Origin: Fragum whitleyi
Lineage: Eukaryota > Mollusca > Bivalvia > Cardiida > Cardiidae
Direction of reading: 5' to 3'
Assembly: GCA_948146395.1 (NCBI GenBank)
Contig: OX411552.1
Span: forward strand, 3,037,501 to 3,101,500
DNA: 64,000 bases
How positions within the stretch are numbered: position 1 is the first letter of the stretch; every line of letters begins with the position of its first letter. Of this stretch, positions 22,601 to 34,389 are shown in pieces. The notes beneath the pieces are model-generated. The model was given only the letters and a program-made list of their open reading frames with translations, searched no databases and was not told the DNA's origin. The translations under genes were made by a program, and so were the position numbers.

Positions 22601-25600
22601 AAAGCCATTTTCTACCAAAGGGCTATAACTCTGTCAAAAGTCAATGGATCGTAACCAAAATATGACCTGCACATCTCTGCTTGATACTGATCACATCTGC
22701 AAAGTTTGAATAAAATCCGTCCATAAGATGCTGAGAAATTGAGTGGACACAAAAAAAGCTAAGGACGTACTGATCGACAGACTGACTGATCAACCGACAA
22801 GCTGACTCCTATATAGCCCCCAAACATAGTTTGGGGGTTGGGGGTGGTGTAATTCTTTGCAATGTCACACACACTTTCAAATAAAATCACTGACACCCAT
22901 ACATATTATATTTCCAGGTACTGTGTTAATTTAGATACAATTTTTCTATTTAAAATACTTACATGTTTCTCGCAAACTTTCTGACGAAGAGATTTGAGGG
23001 CTTGGTTTATTCTGTCCTTGTGATCATCAAAAGTTTTCTCCATCTCAGGAAATATAGCTGTAATGTAGAATTTATTGATGTTGGTTGCCAGTAGCACTTT
23101 TAAAGGATCATACAAAATCAATATTTTGACATTATCTATTATTATAACAAGATGACATAAAGGCATACATGAAATAGAAGAAATTACATTGGTTATTTTA
23201 TCAGCAATAAAATTTATATGTCATGTGTTTTACTGTGTACACAGGTAGCTTCCCCAATTTATTATACTCAATGTCATCTTTAGCGGGAACAGTGATGCTT
23301 TTGACGTCATAAAATCCACATGCCAAATGAAGCACTTTGCTTTCTGTGAAATTCTCTCACGTCAATACCATTAGTTGTTTATTTATTTTACATCCAGAAA
23401 AATGTACTAAAATATTTTTCACCCAGGAAAGGGTTATAAAAACTTAGTTCAGGATTGTGATTGTCTTATGATAGACATTATTTTTTTTTCATGTTGATGT
23501 GTCCATTTATAAAGTCTGATAGGGGGAGGAGTTATATGCGAAGCAAAAACCTTGGGCTCCACCCTCAGATTTTACCTTTTGCATATAACTTGTCCTCCAA
23601 CAGACTTCATTTGTGGACACATCTATGTGAAAATGAAACTATGTCATAAATCATATTTGAGGCCCTAACATATTATCTACAGGATTTATAAAATAATTGA
23701 CCATGTATGGTCAGTTTTTGAGATTGATTGTCAACTTCCAATTTCAATTACATGTATTATATATTGCATGTGGGTCACTTAATGTTGACTATTTAAAGCC
23801 ATGTTTATAAACTAGTTAAATGCAACCTCCTGCCTTTTATACACCAAGAGCACCACAAGTAGTGCCTATATCTAAGCTACAGTTGTGTGATAATCAAAAA
23901 AATTCAAGTAATACTTAATTAATCACAAAGCTTACAAATGGATGGAAAGACAGACAGACATGGTGAAACCAATATACCCTCCTCTACTTCAAAGGTGGGG
24001 GTAAAAAGGCTCATTATTTTTACAACAGGAGTTGTCCGCGGACAACGTAGCTCGCCCAAACAGCTGCTTGTCACAAACAGCCCTTGACCAAAGACCGAAT
24101 TTCAAAGTGGTTTCTTTCAATGTTAAAGTCCATGATCTAATATATATCTGTTTGAGTAGTAATTAAGAAATATAAAAAACTTTTTTGTTTTAATTGCATG
24201 TATAAGGTTAGGATAAAGTGAAAGCCTACAAGCAGATGAGGTTACCAATGGAATTTCTTTGTATCAAACATGAAGTTTTTCTTTAATTTTTTTTTAAGTC
24301 CACAAAAGGTCAAGATCAAGGTCAAATTGTGAAGGACCTTGGTCTCTGTAGAAGCCTATCACCTAGTGAGTATATGTATGAAGTAATAATGTCCCTGAGT
24401 AAAGCATTTAGAAAATATAAGCAAGGTTAAATTTTTGGTTAAAGTTTTTCAGTTTAAGTTTTTCCAAGTCCATAAAAGGTCAAGGTCAAATTGTCAAGGC
24501 CCTTAGTTTCTGGTGAAAGCCTTTCATCTGGTGACTATGTATATGAAGTAATGATGTCCCTAGGTTAAAGCATTCAGAAAATATAAGCAAGGTTAAAGTT
24601 TTTGGTAAAAGAATTTCGGTTAAAGTATTTCGAAGTTCATAAAAGGCCAAAGTCAATTTATCAAGGACCTTGATCTCTCACAAAAGCCTATCACCTAATA
24701 ATGAGTATGTATATGAAGTAATGATGTCCCTAGGTTAAAGCATTCAGAAAATATAAGCAAGGTTAAAGTTTTTGGTTAAAGTTTTCAGTTAAAGTATTTC
24801 TAAGTCCACAAATGGTAAAGGTCAAGGTCAAATTGTGAAGGACCTTGGTCTCTGGTGAAAGCCTATCACCTGGTGAGTATATATATGAAGCTATGATGTC
24901 CCTAGGTTAGAGCATTAAAAAAATATATGCAAGGTTAAAGTTTTTGGTTAAAGTTTTTTGGTTAAAGTTTTTCTAAGTCCACAAAGGGTCAAGGTCAAGG
25001 TCAAATTGTCAAGGACCTTTGTCTATGGTGAAAACCTATCACTTAATGAGTGTGCATATGAAGTAATGATGTCTCTGGTTTAAAGCTTACAGAAAATATA
25101 AGCAAGGTTAAAATTTTTTTGGTTAAAGTTTTTGGTTAAAGTTTTTTTGAAAGGGTCAAGGTCACAGTCTAAAGGTCATTTGGACATGGATGTCGGTCTC
25201 AAATGAAAGCCTATGCCCTAATGAGTGTTTCTATAAAAAAAAAAGCCTCTAGGATAAATATTGATAGAAATAAAAAACTTTAACCTAATGCAGACGCCGA
25301 CACGGACGCTGATGCCGACGCTGACGCCGACATCCGAGGGTATAACAATAGCTCTTCCGAGACTTTCGTCTCAGGGAGCTAAAAATGCATTGAGAGTTAT
25401 CAACCCTTGATGGTGTGATTTTCTTTTGGGAGGATGAATACAAATAAAAAAAAATTCAAGCAAATTTCTTCAACTATAGCTGAAAATGGTCATAGTTATA
25501 GTTTGTCATGCTGCAAACTCCAACAACTACAAATCAAAATGCATTGACTCCATTTTATATTGTCAAAGCTACTATAGACAAAATATAGAGGGGCAAAATA

Positions 25601-28600
25601 ATATTGTATCAATGTATCAATTTATCTTTCATTTCGCCCAAACACAATCAAAAAGTTAACCATTCATTATTGATGTCAATAATACCTTAAAAATTCTAAT
25701 AGTGCCCCATGTTGTAATTAAACCCTATCCCTCTTTTCGGAGGTTGAAATTGACTATTTTCGATGAGATTTTACAAATCTTGAAGCCTCCAATTAAGGCC
25801 CATACCAACAAAATCAAGGTCACTCATTATTCAACAGAGGTTTTCTGCACCTTTTCAATTTTAAAGTGTTAATATTTTACATGGATTATGTTTATTTTTG
25901 GCCATTTTTTCACTGTCTTAACAAAATTTAAATATTATGTAGCATAACTTCTTATAAAAGCCTATCCAATTATAATGGAACTGCAATGATTCTGGGTTCT
26001 ATTAGATTATTACAATATTTCTCAATTATGGATCTTAAATACCTGCACAATCTTTTATGCTTATTTCAGCACAGAGTTTTTTTTTGTTTTTTTTTTGTAG
26101 TCTGTTTGCTTTTGGTTGTATTATGTCTGTTCGCTTTTGAGTGTATTTATCTGCACATACGTGCAGTCTGATCTTAGTCTCTTTCACTTTTTTGTCCCTT
26201 TTCAAGGCAGATTTGATTACGAAATTAAATATCAAAAGAAAAATTACCCAATACTCTTGGATTCTATTGCTTTCTGTTCTTTCATTTTACCCCAATTTTG
26301 CCAAGCCTGGTTTCTGGTTTTATTCAGCATTCAGCATAATTATAACAGCGTTTTGACACTGAGGGGAGTCTGGGAGTCTGAAATTCCTAATTTCATGGAC
26401 TGGACTCCTTCACTTTGCAAGTTAGGAGTTCAATGGACTCTTTGGTATTAGAATAAACAAATAAACAGAAATGTCCTTAGTTTCTACCCATAAACACTGT
26501 TTGTCAAAGTCTCAGATCCTTTTTTACCGGGTATACAAAAGCTGCTGCATATAACAACTGGTTGTATCTACTTTTAATTTTGAAAGAAAATCATCCTAAA
26601 ATTCTGGTGGAATTATTGTGGAAAAAGAAGAAATTGCTTGCTACAAGCAATTTCTACTTTTCCACAATTTTCTCTCCAAAGTATTTTATAAAAATTTGGA
26701 CTCCCTAATTTGAGCTTGGACTCCTTCATTTGATAAGTTGGGAGTGGGTTTGGCTCCTTTATCTTTGGAGTTAGTATCAAACCCTGTAATATAGGTTTGA
26801 TATTATCCTACCTTTAAAAGCTGGTCTGACATCTGGATTGCTGTTCCAACACTTGGTTAACATCAGCTTAATGATCATTGGACAGTCCTCCGAGAGGCTG
26901 GATATATCAGGTCTCTGTCCATTACACACTGCTTGTCGAATTATATCTTCACTTTTATCTAGAAAAGGGTATTTCTGTATCATTTATTTATAACTAAAAA
27001 AATTTGAAATCAAGCGACAGGTTTCTGAGGTGAAACACAAATGCCCCTGATAGGTATATTTTCAGAAACTTGACCTTGATGAATTACCTCGACCTTTGTC
27101 ACATGACCTAGACATTGGTATCTGAGGCTGTCTAATCAAAATCTATGCATATATCAAATATGAACTTTGAAGTAATAAGTGTTATGTTAACAATGTTTTT
27201 TTGGTTAAGTTTTTGAATGTTTGACCTTAGTAAATGACCTTGGCCTTACCACATGGCCTTGACCTTGGCATCAGCAGATGTGTATCATATAGATTTATCA
27301 TCACACCAAATAGTAACATTTTCTCTTGAAAGGGCTGGAAGTAGTTGCCTGTGTTAAGTCTTTCAATTTAGATTTTGAATGATAAATGTTGGTATATTAC
27401 CTTAACCTCATCACATAACCTTGACTTTGACAACAACAGATGATAAACATATAATAGGTAGTTACAACTGTTTTGCACTGAGCCAATGAAATGGAGGTGT
27501 TAGCACAAAAATAATGTAAGTACCAGGGCATGTATAGGCATTTCCAAAACATAGTAAATTTTTATGTGAAAATAAATATTATCTTACTTTCATAAGGTCT
27601 TTTAGCGGCAAAGAATTCCCAGACTGTAATTCCAAAAGCGTATATATCAAGCTTGTCTGTTGATGGGTGATTGACATTACGCAGGACCTCTGGTGCAATA
27701 TGGGTAATTGTACACCTACGAGCCGCCTCTGACCCTCCTTTAGTCAGCATCTTTGACATCGTTCTCCACTCTGACAGTCCAAAATCACTCACCTAGTATA
27801 TGGAAACATCTATATCATAACGTATTTTTAGGGGTCTAGACAAATCTAATGTAAGAGCCTATATATTTGTAGGCAAAGACATGAACAATAGTTTGCACTT
27901 ACCCCTCTATTTGGGGCAGATATTTTTAAACAGGTGGAAAAACTTGAGATTATTTAAAGGAATTCTATATAGATAGGTTATACCAATTTATTTCAGTTCG
28001 ATTGCAACTAAAGCTTAAGCTCTCAAACACTCACTACAGATGTTTTCACATCCCTGAGAGAGAGTGGCAGTGGTTTAAGCCCACTACTACCCAATTTTAC
28101 GGCTGGGTGAAGAGGGGGTGGCTATTAAGTGTTTTGCCCATAAACACACCCCCATGTCCGTGGGGGCTTGAACCATAGACCTACAGGTCAGGGGTTGAGT
28201 GCCTAAACCACTAGGCCCTGGAGGCAGTCAATACAGATGACTTAGGTTCTTACATTTATGCACAAAATCTGAGCAACAGATAGAGTAGGCATTTTGGATC
28301 TTTGATCAAAGTATTTTGATAATAATAGCACACACCCTATGTTGTTGGTACTCATTTAAATCGTCTTGAAGAGACGATTCAAATGAGTACCACAACATAG
28401 GGTTTCAATGAGAAATGAAGATTTCAGACTGGCTTTACCCCCTCTTATCTGTACCTCTGCAAAACATTAAAATCATTGCAACCACTGGTATCTCTCCCTC
28501 ATTGAAGTAATCCTAAATAAAACATAGAAATCAGACTTTAGCCAAAAGCCCATTCAGATAAACTTTGCATGTCTGAGCCAAAAACCTTCATAATTCAAAA

Positions 28601-31600
28601 AAATAAGTTACCTTAGCATTAAAGAATCTATCAACTAGAACATTGTCAGCCTTAAGGTCCAAGTGTAGGATAGGTGGATTATAACTGTGTAGATACATCA
28701 TTGCTGATGCAACCTGGCAGGTCATTCTCAACAACAGAGGTAATTCAACTGAAACAGAAAAATGTAAATTGGTGTTTCTCTACCATGTTTCTTTCACATG
28801 GAACATTAATTACCAAATCACTAATACAACCAGTGTCTACTTTAGAATTTGAAAAGTAGGGGAAAATTTTGGTGAAAATCCTCAAAATTCCAAAAATGAT
28901 GTAAACTTTTCCTTTTTTTCTATGTAAAAAATTACACATCTCCTTCTAAAACAGTTTGGAGGGGGGGGCAGGGGGGGGGGGGTGGGAAGGGGGTATTTTT
29001 CAAAAAGAAATGCGCAATCCCCCCTCCTAGAATAGACACTGCACAACTGTCAACTGGATGTTCTAAGGTCTATCAAAAGCTGAGGTCATTGATTCCACGT
29101 TTTAAATAATTTGTTAGATGCATGCCGTGGAGAACATAGGGCCATTTCTTCTTTTCTCGCAGAGAGTTCTTAACTTTTGGACCGTAAAAATTGTACAAAA
29201 GTCCAATTGTATTGTGAAGAAAAGAATGATGATAGATATATTGTCAGTGAGGGGGGGGGGTGTCAAAACCTTGTAACTCCAGCTTATCCAAGCTGTAGTT
29301 ACAAGTTTTTTTATCCCCCATCGACGATATATTTCACTAAACTTATTAATAGCAAGTATTTTGGAAAATACTATATTCAGCCTAGATATTCTGACATGAA
29401 GACAAATCCAAATAACCATTTAGTGGGTTCAGAGCAAGACTGTACTGTGTCTTTAAATAGAGGACATTAAATGAGTACTCATTGAATACCTAATTTATTT
29501 AACGAGTTAACTATAATTAGAAAAAAACGAGGCTGTGCCAAGTTTTTATCTGTTTTAAATGTCATGTTTAATCATTTCAGTATTTCATGAGCACAAATTT
29601 GATATTTGATTTATAACATGGCCTCTATTTTTGTTATAAAACGAGGAAATTGCAATATTTATCGATTCAAGTTACTCTGCGAAACATATAACTCCGTTTG
29701 CAAAATGTCGTTAGCAAATCTATTATTACATCATTTTCAGAGCGAAAAAATAATGTCGATATCCATTCTTAGCTCATTTGCATTTTTATTCCACTAGTGT
29801 TATAACACCTGTGTAATATGAAAAACATTCAATGGGTTTATTTCATTCCCGCAGCTTTCGTCATATTATCAAAATGTCTATGTAATTAAATTTTGAAGAC
29901 AAAGACCAAACTGCTACTGATCTACAAGGTGTGCCTTGCTCAAGCTGAAGTTACGAGATTTTGGTAACCAAACTATAATTTAATGTTTCAAGTAACATAT
30001 GTGGAATTTCTATAAAAGTGAGTAAGATATATAATAAGAGCACCTAGAGCAGGTGCCAACGCTCAGCTGTTTATTATTTCGTAGGCAAATGCAAATATAA
30101 TTGGTTTCTACAGAAGGGTCTTGTCCAAATCAATTATCAAGTGAAATGTGACTTACCATTCAAAAGTTATGACCAAGGTTAAATTTTCTCAAGAAATTTG
30201 ACCTTGAAAAATGACCTTGATCTTGACTGATGACCTTGAACTTGGTACCTACAAGAAGGTCTTGTCCCAAGCAATGATCATGTGAAATATGAAGGCTCTT
30301 TCACCACTATTCAAAAGTTATGAGCATGGTTAAAGTTTTTCTCGCCAACATCAACCCCAATGTCTATGCCAACGACGTCAATGTGGTCATAATATCTCGG
30401 GTTTTCTTAGAATATAGCCGAGCTAAAAAAAGCGGATTTACCTTGACCTTAAGTGCAATGATCTGTTACTAAGGACCTGCCCTGTCAGGGCAAAAAAACC
30501 ATGGATTATACTAAAGAATATAGATTGTTGATAATGCAATATCTAACTCTATCAACTATTATATGTGTCTATCAATCTCGTCATGCTAAATCTGAATTCT
30601 TCACTTTTATTTCAATGCATTATGCTAAGGATTTTATTCACCATGACATGGGTTAATGATATAGGGTTCTGACAACACTTATGCTCTTACCCTTCATGGT
30701 TCTGATGAAACTCAATAAGGTGACACGTACCTCTATGGTAGTTTTTCACAAAATCAGAGGAGCTGCCAAAATGCATGTATTCCAACACAAGTCCAAAGTT
30801 ATCCCTTTCACACAGGATCCCGTGTAGATCAATCACACTACAGTGATGGCCCAACTCCTTCAGTCGATATGCTTCTCGCTGCAATTCTTTCTGATTTCTG
30901 TGAATTAACAAGGTATATTTGTGAAATTCAAATGCCCCTGCCCCCTCAATTTCTTTTAATCATTTATTTTTAAATCCTGAGCATAAGACTTTCTTTTTAA
31001 CCTTGTCCTTCAGGGCTTGTCTAGCTTAGGGTGTCGTTGACCCCTTGACCTTAAAATCCTTACGGCAAAACTCGCTTTAAAGGGGTCAAAAAAGAGCAAA
31101 ACATGCAAACTTATCAGTCTTTAAAGTAATCTATATAACTGAACCAAAATAAACAATAAAGTGTAGACACACTTTATTGTTTATATTGTATCACTTATAT
31201 AGATCTTTGGTAATAGTATGAAGAAAACAATTGATCTATACAATCTTTTATATTGCTTAGAATGCACCACTTGAAATTCAGTGGGTCAAAATGACCCCCT
31301 GCACAAAATTTTTGAGGGTCAAAATGGGATTTTTGGGAGTCACAACCCTGGTTTAAGAGTCAAACCCAAGCCCTGTGTCCTAGGACAGCAGTGTAATTAA
31401 TGTTGTGTTTATACCAAAATGCTTCAATGCAGATAATGTACTGTATCAACATATATTTTTGTAATAGCTAGGATAAATCAGTGATTCATTTTTCAGGAGA
31501 CAGGCTAACAACAGTAAAGAAGGTGGCAATTTGTCAAATACTCCCATTACACTGCTGGATGTTCAAGTATTAAACAATAACAAAGGGAAATAACTAAATA

Positions 31601-33583
31601 ATTAAGCTAGGTAGAGTTATAGTTCTTGTGCAATGCACTCTGAAATCATGAGAGGAAAATAGCTGCCAAGTTTCGAGTAATCAGACTTAAGGTGACATAA
31701 AAATGTACCTCAATTATATTTGTTACACATAATTCCAAGTTTCAAAATGCACAAATAGGAATTAAACATTGAAGAAATTGGAAATAAATGTTACTGCTAC
31801 TTATGTTATTCTTTTATTGCAATGATTCAATCTGCAACATAATCAAGTTCTTTATCCTCAATAAAAATTCAATTATGAAATAACTCTCATCACAATTGAA
31901 ATATGATTGTCCCCTTCCTAATTAGTTTACCCTTGTCCTTCTAAATTTTATTTTGTTTTCAACAAATTGAGAAATTTTGGGACATTAACCTGTCTGACAT
32001 AGTACATTCTATAGCAAATAAGCAGAAAGCAGGCAGTGTATGTTAAGATCAGACTGCATGTCAATGCAAGCTGATCTTAGTCTAAACCATCTGCCAAAAC
32101 TTTGTGTGTAGAAGGAATATTCCATAAACAGCATAAGAAGGATTAAGCAGGGTTTTAGTCTGACATCAACAGAATGGGGTCCAAAGGACTCAACCATAGG
32201 GATCTTAGGGGTCCTTTCTATTTCTAAATCAATAACCTAGTTTTTCTGTGCATTTAGAGCTATTCCCTATTTAAAGATTAAGGAAATGTCTGATGTTTAT
32301 GACCATTTGATGCTCAAATTCAGGAAAGAATTGAAGACTGTTTCAAACAGTCTTGAATTCTTTTCTGAAGTTAATCCAAAGAGGATCATGGGACTCAAAT
32401 CAGATAGTTTTTTATTATACTGCAAAGAAAATTCTAGCATTTTCATTGGTTAATGCTGACCTGACAAACATTGATAGCTACGGCCGCTCCGGTATTACCT
32501 CTAATGTTTCCTTAAGGCGCCTCGACATGAACATAGACAAAAAATCGAAACAGTAATGGCAACCATGTTTCTCTCGCTTCGCTGATAACACGACCCCAAT
32601 ATACACACTAGGATACAGTTGAAAAGGATGTCAGTTAATAATGTGCAAATAAAAAATCATATAGATGTCAATAAATACCTTAAATTTGTACAAATCTGTC
32701 CATTTAAAGTGCCAAGTTTCTCGCAGTTTCAGCCAACAAACGCTTCCATATCACAATAGCGCAGAGTGTAGTAGTGTGACGTCACAACTGTATATGACGT
32801 CACTTTGTACATGTTTACTTTTCATAGGGGCGCATTAAGGGATATTGGTGGTTTAAAAGAAACCGGTTAATACGAACGCCTAAAATAGCAGACTTCACGA
32901 AATACCCATATTTTGTACCGGACAGTTGGTCTGGTAAACTTAAAATTATTACCAGACCGGACAAAATTCCACCAGACGTAGCAATAGAACACATTGTTTT
33001 TATAGCTAAATTTTACCAGACAGTTGGTCCTGTATTCATGTGAAAATTATCGGACCGGCATGATTTTTTCCAGACATGTCAGTGGGACCGGCGGTATTTC
33101 ATGAAGTCTGAAATAGGCAAAAGACAGATATTTAACCCTAAAACTTTGAAGTATAATAAATTCGAAATACGGTTTCTTGCCTGGGTATATGACGATTTAT
33201 TCCCGGCAGTAAAAAAGTGATGTCAACCCTCGCCTACGGCTCGGGTGACATCATTTTTCCAGCCGGGAATAAATCGTCATATACCCCGGCAAGAAACCGT
33301 ATAACTAATAAAAGGACCTGGCTGCTTAATTGGATGTCTCATACTGGCAAAATCTGCATTCCTTAAAACCCTGGATGAAGAATTGATGATAATATCCTAT
33401 TTAAGAAAAAAATTACCTTTCAGGTATATGGCCACTATCAATGAGCATCTTTACAGCCACTCTCGTTCCATCCGTCAAATTTGCAGCAAAAACATGACCA
33501 AACCCTCCACGACCGAGGACATCATCCTTGTCAATTTCAATATCTTTTCTCAGAATCTGTATGTCTTCTTTCTCAAATGACAT
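18828..33583 (-). CDS. RIPK-like protein kinase, seven exons found, 3' end missing
   Basis: Exons in transcript order: 33601-33417 (proposed ATG at 33583), 30897-30731, 28748-28612, 27792-27588, 26958-26812, 23057-22963 and 19645-18828. All borders are AG/GT and phases join without a break, giving 578 codons plus 2 nt. The kinase domain has the glycine loop GRGGFG (24-29), VAVK lysine (45), HLDLKADN (catalytic Asp about 142), SDFGLSEWRTMS (DFG about 160-162), APE (about 190-192) and NPDVRPAF (about residue 271). All catalytic residues are present. The HLD in place of HRD, and DFGLSxWRxMS, resemble receptor-interacting kinases, closest by eye to RIPK2. A short charged, coiled-coil-like exon and a large acidic exon follow. 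No death, CARD or RHIM segment was seen. Upstream 5' UTR exons and the last exon(s) were not located. Confidence 0.88.
20210..21885 (-). mobile_element. Family-A element, copy 2, split by a second element
   Basis: At 20,210-20,652 are family-A core units in minus orientation (TAAAGGGTCACTAAAGGATC, TTAGCCATGCCCATAAAAG). The microsatellite and terminus lie at 21,791-21,885, ending GCCAGTGGAGCT. Between them a different element (20,653-21,790) is inserted in the AAAGATTTTTAAAGAAAAAG stretch seen intact in other copies. It lies in the intron between the last two kinase exons found. Confidence 0.75.
20653..21790 (-). mobile_element. Nested Helentron-like element with six 168-bp tandem units
   Basis: The unit containing ATCACTCTGTATGTATATGG recurs at 20,731, 20,899, 21,067, 21,235, 21,403 and 21,571, a constant 168-bp step. 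In minus orientation the 5' end reads TATCCCCCGCCAATG with a GGACAGAC microsatellite beside it. The inverted copy CGGCGGGGGATA lies near the 3' end, followed by hairpin AATTCAACGAATT and TGCTTGTTTC. The boundaries are set by comparison with the host family-A copies. Confidence 0.8.
22095..22135. repeat. Short palindrome
   Basis: CTAAGTGTATATACA and TGTATATACACTTAG form a nearly loopless stem. Kinase intron. Confidence 0.6.
22560..22840 (-). mobile_element. Helentron-like fragment with 5' hairpin
   Basis: In minus orientation it starts CCCCCAAACTATGTTTGGGG, a perfect hairpin, followed by GCTATATAGGAGTCAGC and a GTCGGTTGATCAGTCAGTC microsatellite-like stretch. Its core has CTGCAAAGTTTGAATAAAATC-type text. 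Its 3' end could not be placed. Confidence 0.5.
23840..24000 (-). mobile_element. Helentron-like 5' fragment
   Basis: In minus orientation it begins TTACCCCCACCTTTGAAGTA, pairs with AGGAGGGTATA and leads into a GTCTGTCTGTC stretch. The remainder is short and uncertain. It abuts the 24-25.4 kb array. Confidence 0.4.
24025..25385 (-). mobile_element. Helentron-like element with five 170-bp units rich in TCAAGGTCA
   Basis: In minus orientation the 5' end is AGCTCCCTGAGACG with a hairpin (GAGACGAAAGTCTC), then a GTCGGCGTCAGC hexamer microsatellite (25,290-25,333). Units recur with GCAAGGTTAAA near 24,421, 24,587, 24,757, 24,929 and 25,102. The 3' end has GGGCGAGCT, hairpin GTTGTCCGCGGACAAC and TCCTGTTGT. 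It lies in a kinase intron. Confidence 0.65.
25390..26810. other. Kinase intron, unassigned part
   Basis: AT-rich DNA with one copy of the CTGCACATACGTGCAGTCTG palindrome (26,150) and the 26,620 fold-back. No exon-like frame on the minus strand. Confidence 0.4.
26620..26668. repeat. Fold-back repeat in a kinase intron
   Basis: TGGAAAAAGAAGAAATTGCTT and AAGCAATTTCTACTTTTCCA form inverted arms around GCTAC. Confidence 0.6.
27060..27450. repeat. TGACCTTG-rich repeat fragment in a kinase intron
   Basis: TTGACCTTGATGAATTACCT, GGCCTTGACCTTGGCATC and CACATAACCTTGACTTTGAC recur at about 175-bp steps. This is the reverse orientation of the CAAGGTCA cores. Confidence 0.5.
27453..27486. repeat. Hairpin family H1, single arm
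   Basis: AATAGGTAGTTACAACTGTT and TTGCACTGAGCCA match the right arm of the other copies; the left arm is not seen. Kinase intron. Confidence 0.4.
28056..28232 (-). mobile_element. tRNA-derived SINE, family S2 copy 1
   Basis: In minus orientation the head is GGCCTAGTGGTTTAGGCACT with GGTCTATGGTTCAAGCCCCC. The central part reads GGGCAAAACACTTAATAGCC and CACCCAGCCGTAAAATTGGG. That central part matches the SINE at 35.7 kb, whose tRNA head is different. It resembles the widely conserved Nin-type SINE core as I remember it. Confidence 0.7.
28330..28470 (-). repeat. Fold-back repeat H3, copy 1
   Basis: CTATGTTGTTGGTACTCATT and AAATCGTCTTG pair with GACGATTCAAATGAGTACCA and ACAACATAG, followed by GGTTTCAATGAGAAATG and CAGACTGGCTTTACCCCCTC. 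The same order, in the other orientation, occurs at 44,790-44,905. Confidence 0.65.
30047..30430 (-). mobile_element. Short Helentron-like element, one to two core units
   Basis: In minus orientation the 5' end is TTAGCTCGGCTATATTC, paired with AACCCGAGATATT. The inverted copy AGCTGAGC lies near the 3' end, followed by hairpin GCACCTGCTCTAGGTGC and TCTTATTATA. The core has TCAAGGTCA-type text related to the 24-kb array. It lies between kinase exons 2 and 3. Confidence 0.65.
31150..31185. repeat. Short palindrome in a kinase intron
   Basis: AAACAATAAAGTGT and ACACTTTATTGTTT pair around a few bases. Confidence 0.6.
31610..31705. repeat. Diverged copy of the 10.3-kb repeat
   Basis: AGTTATAGTTCTTGTGCAAT, then CTGCCAAGTTTCGAGTAATC, follow the order of the 10.3-kb core with many changes. 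It lies in a kinase intron. Confidence 0.3.
31710..33160. other. Kinase intron 1, unassigned part
   Basis: It holds a short hairpin (GACTGTTTCAAACAGTC, 32,336-32,352), a palindrome-family copy at 32,045 and a region with ACCAGACCGG/ACCAGACAGTTGG repeats at 32,925-33,090. No exon recognised. Confidence 0.4.
33168..33303. repeat. 136-bp near-perfect palindrome
   Basis: The left arm TACGGTTTCTTGCCTGGGTA and ATGACGATTTATTCCCGGC matches the right arm GCCGGGAATAAATCGTCAT and CCGGCAAGAAACCGTA. The centre is CCTCGCCTACGGCTCGGGTG. It could extrude a long hairpin; probably a fold-back MITE. It lies next to the first coding exon of the kinase. Confidence 0.8.
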
Positions 33584-33935
33584 TATTTCTGATTGATCTG
33601 TCTGCATAAGAAAAGTAAACAAGTGAAACAAACTTTTTGAAGTTGACTAGACTTACCCTGAAGAAGATTCACAAAACGTTTGAAAATGATAAGTCTCTGC
33701 ATGTTCATTTCCATGTATATATGTGCTTGGATATTTTGGTTGCTCCCACCAATTTTCATGCATTCTGATTGGCTAAAACATTAATTTCATTCCTAATGAA
33801 ATTAATTTTGAGTATGCAGCTATATTGCAAGCTTCCACACAAAGTAGTCCAGAAAGAAATGTGTACTCATTGGAGAAATATTTACACTTTTTCTTGAATA
33901 TATTAAATTATACGGTATAAAGAGAGCATTTTGAT

Positions 33936-33996
33936 GGTTCAGTGTGAAACAGTTGTAACTGCCTATATGTTTATACAACCATCTCACACTGAGCCA
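33936..33996. repeat. Hairpin family H1 (GGTTCAGTGTGAAAC)
   Basis: GGTTCAGTGTGAAACAGTTG pairs with CAACCATCTCACACTGAGCC around CCTATATGTTTATA. Other copies are at 8,374-8,442 (full), 9,061-9,129 (diverged) and 27,453-27,486 (one arm). Confidence 0.65.
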
Positions 33997-34005
33997 TCAA
34001 TTTGT

Positions 34006-34115
34006 TGATTTCATGGAGGTATGAAGCTAGAAACCTTATCACACTCATGTATGAATCTGCTTTGAAAATCCGTGCAGTGTGATTGGTTTTATAGTTTCAT
34101 ACCTCCATGAAATCA
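34006..34115. repeat. Hairpin family H2
   Basis: TGATTTCATGGAGGTATGAA pairs with TTCATACCTCCATGAAATCA, with AACCTTATCACACTCATG and CAGTGTGATTGG inside. A related, weaker hairpin lies at 45,046-45,135. Confidence 0.65.
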
Positions 34116-34389
34116 AGAAATATTCTACTCATCTCTTTAATGAAGGGTTAAAGTGTAGTGAATTTTGCATGGATCCAGAGTTAAAAGGGGATTCTAACTT
34201 AGGGTCAGCAAAACGCTATTGTAAGAGCCTATAAATATATAGGCATTTACAATAGTGTTGTATATATTCTTTATTTCCTCCAGTAATGAATATTATAAAT
34301 TATAAATTACGAAGAAGTTTACAGGCTGCAAATGGGGGGGGGGGTGTTTGAACACCTGAAAACTCCCTGGATCTCCAACTGGGTGTTTC

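Noticed and set aside
26116..26451. 111-codon plus-strand frame with hydrophobic residues
   Set aside because: Low-complexity T-rich DNA in a kinase intron on the opposite strand; no splice context or recognisable domain.
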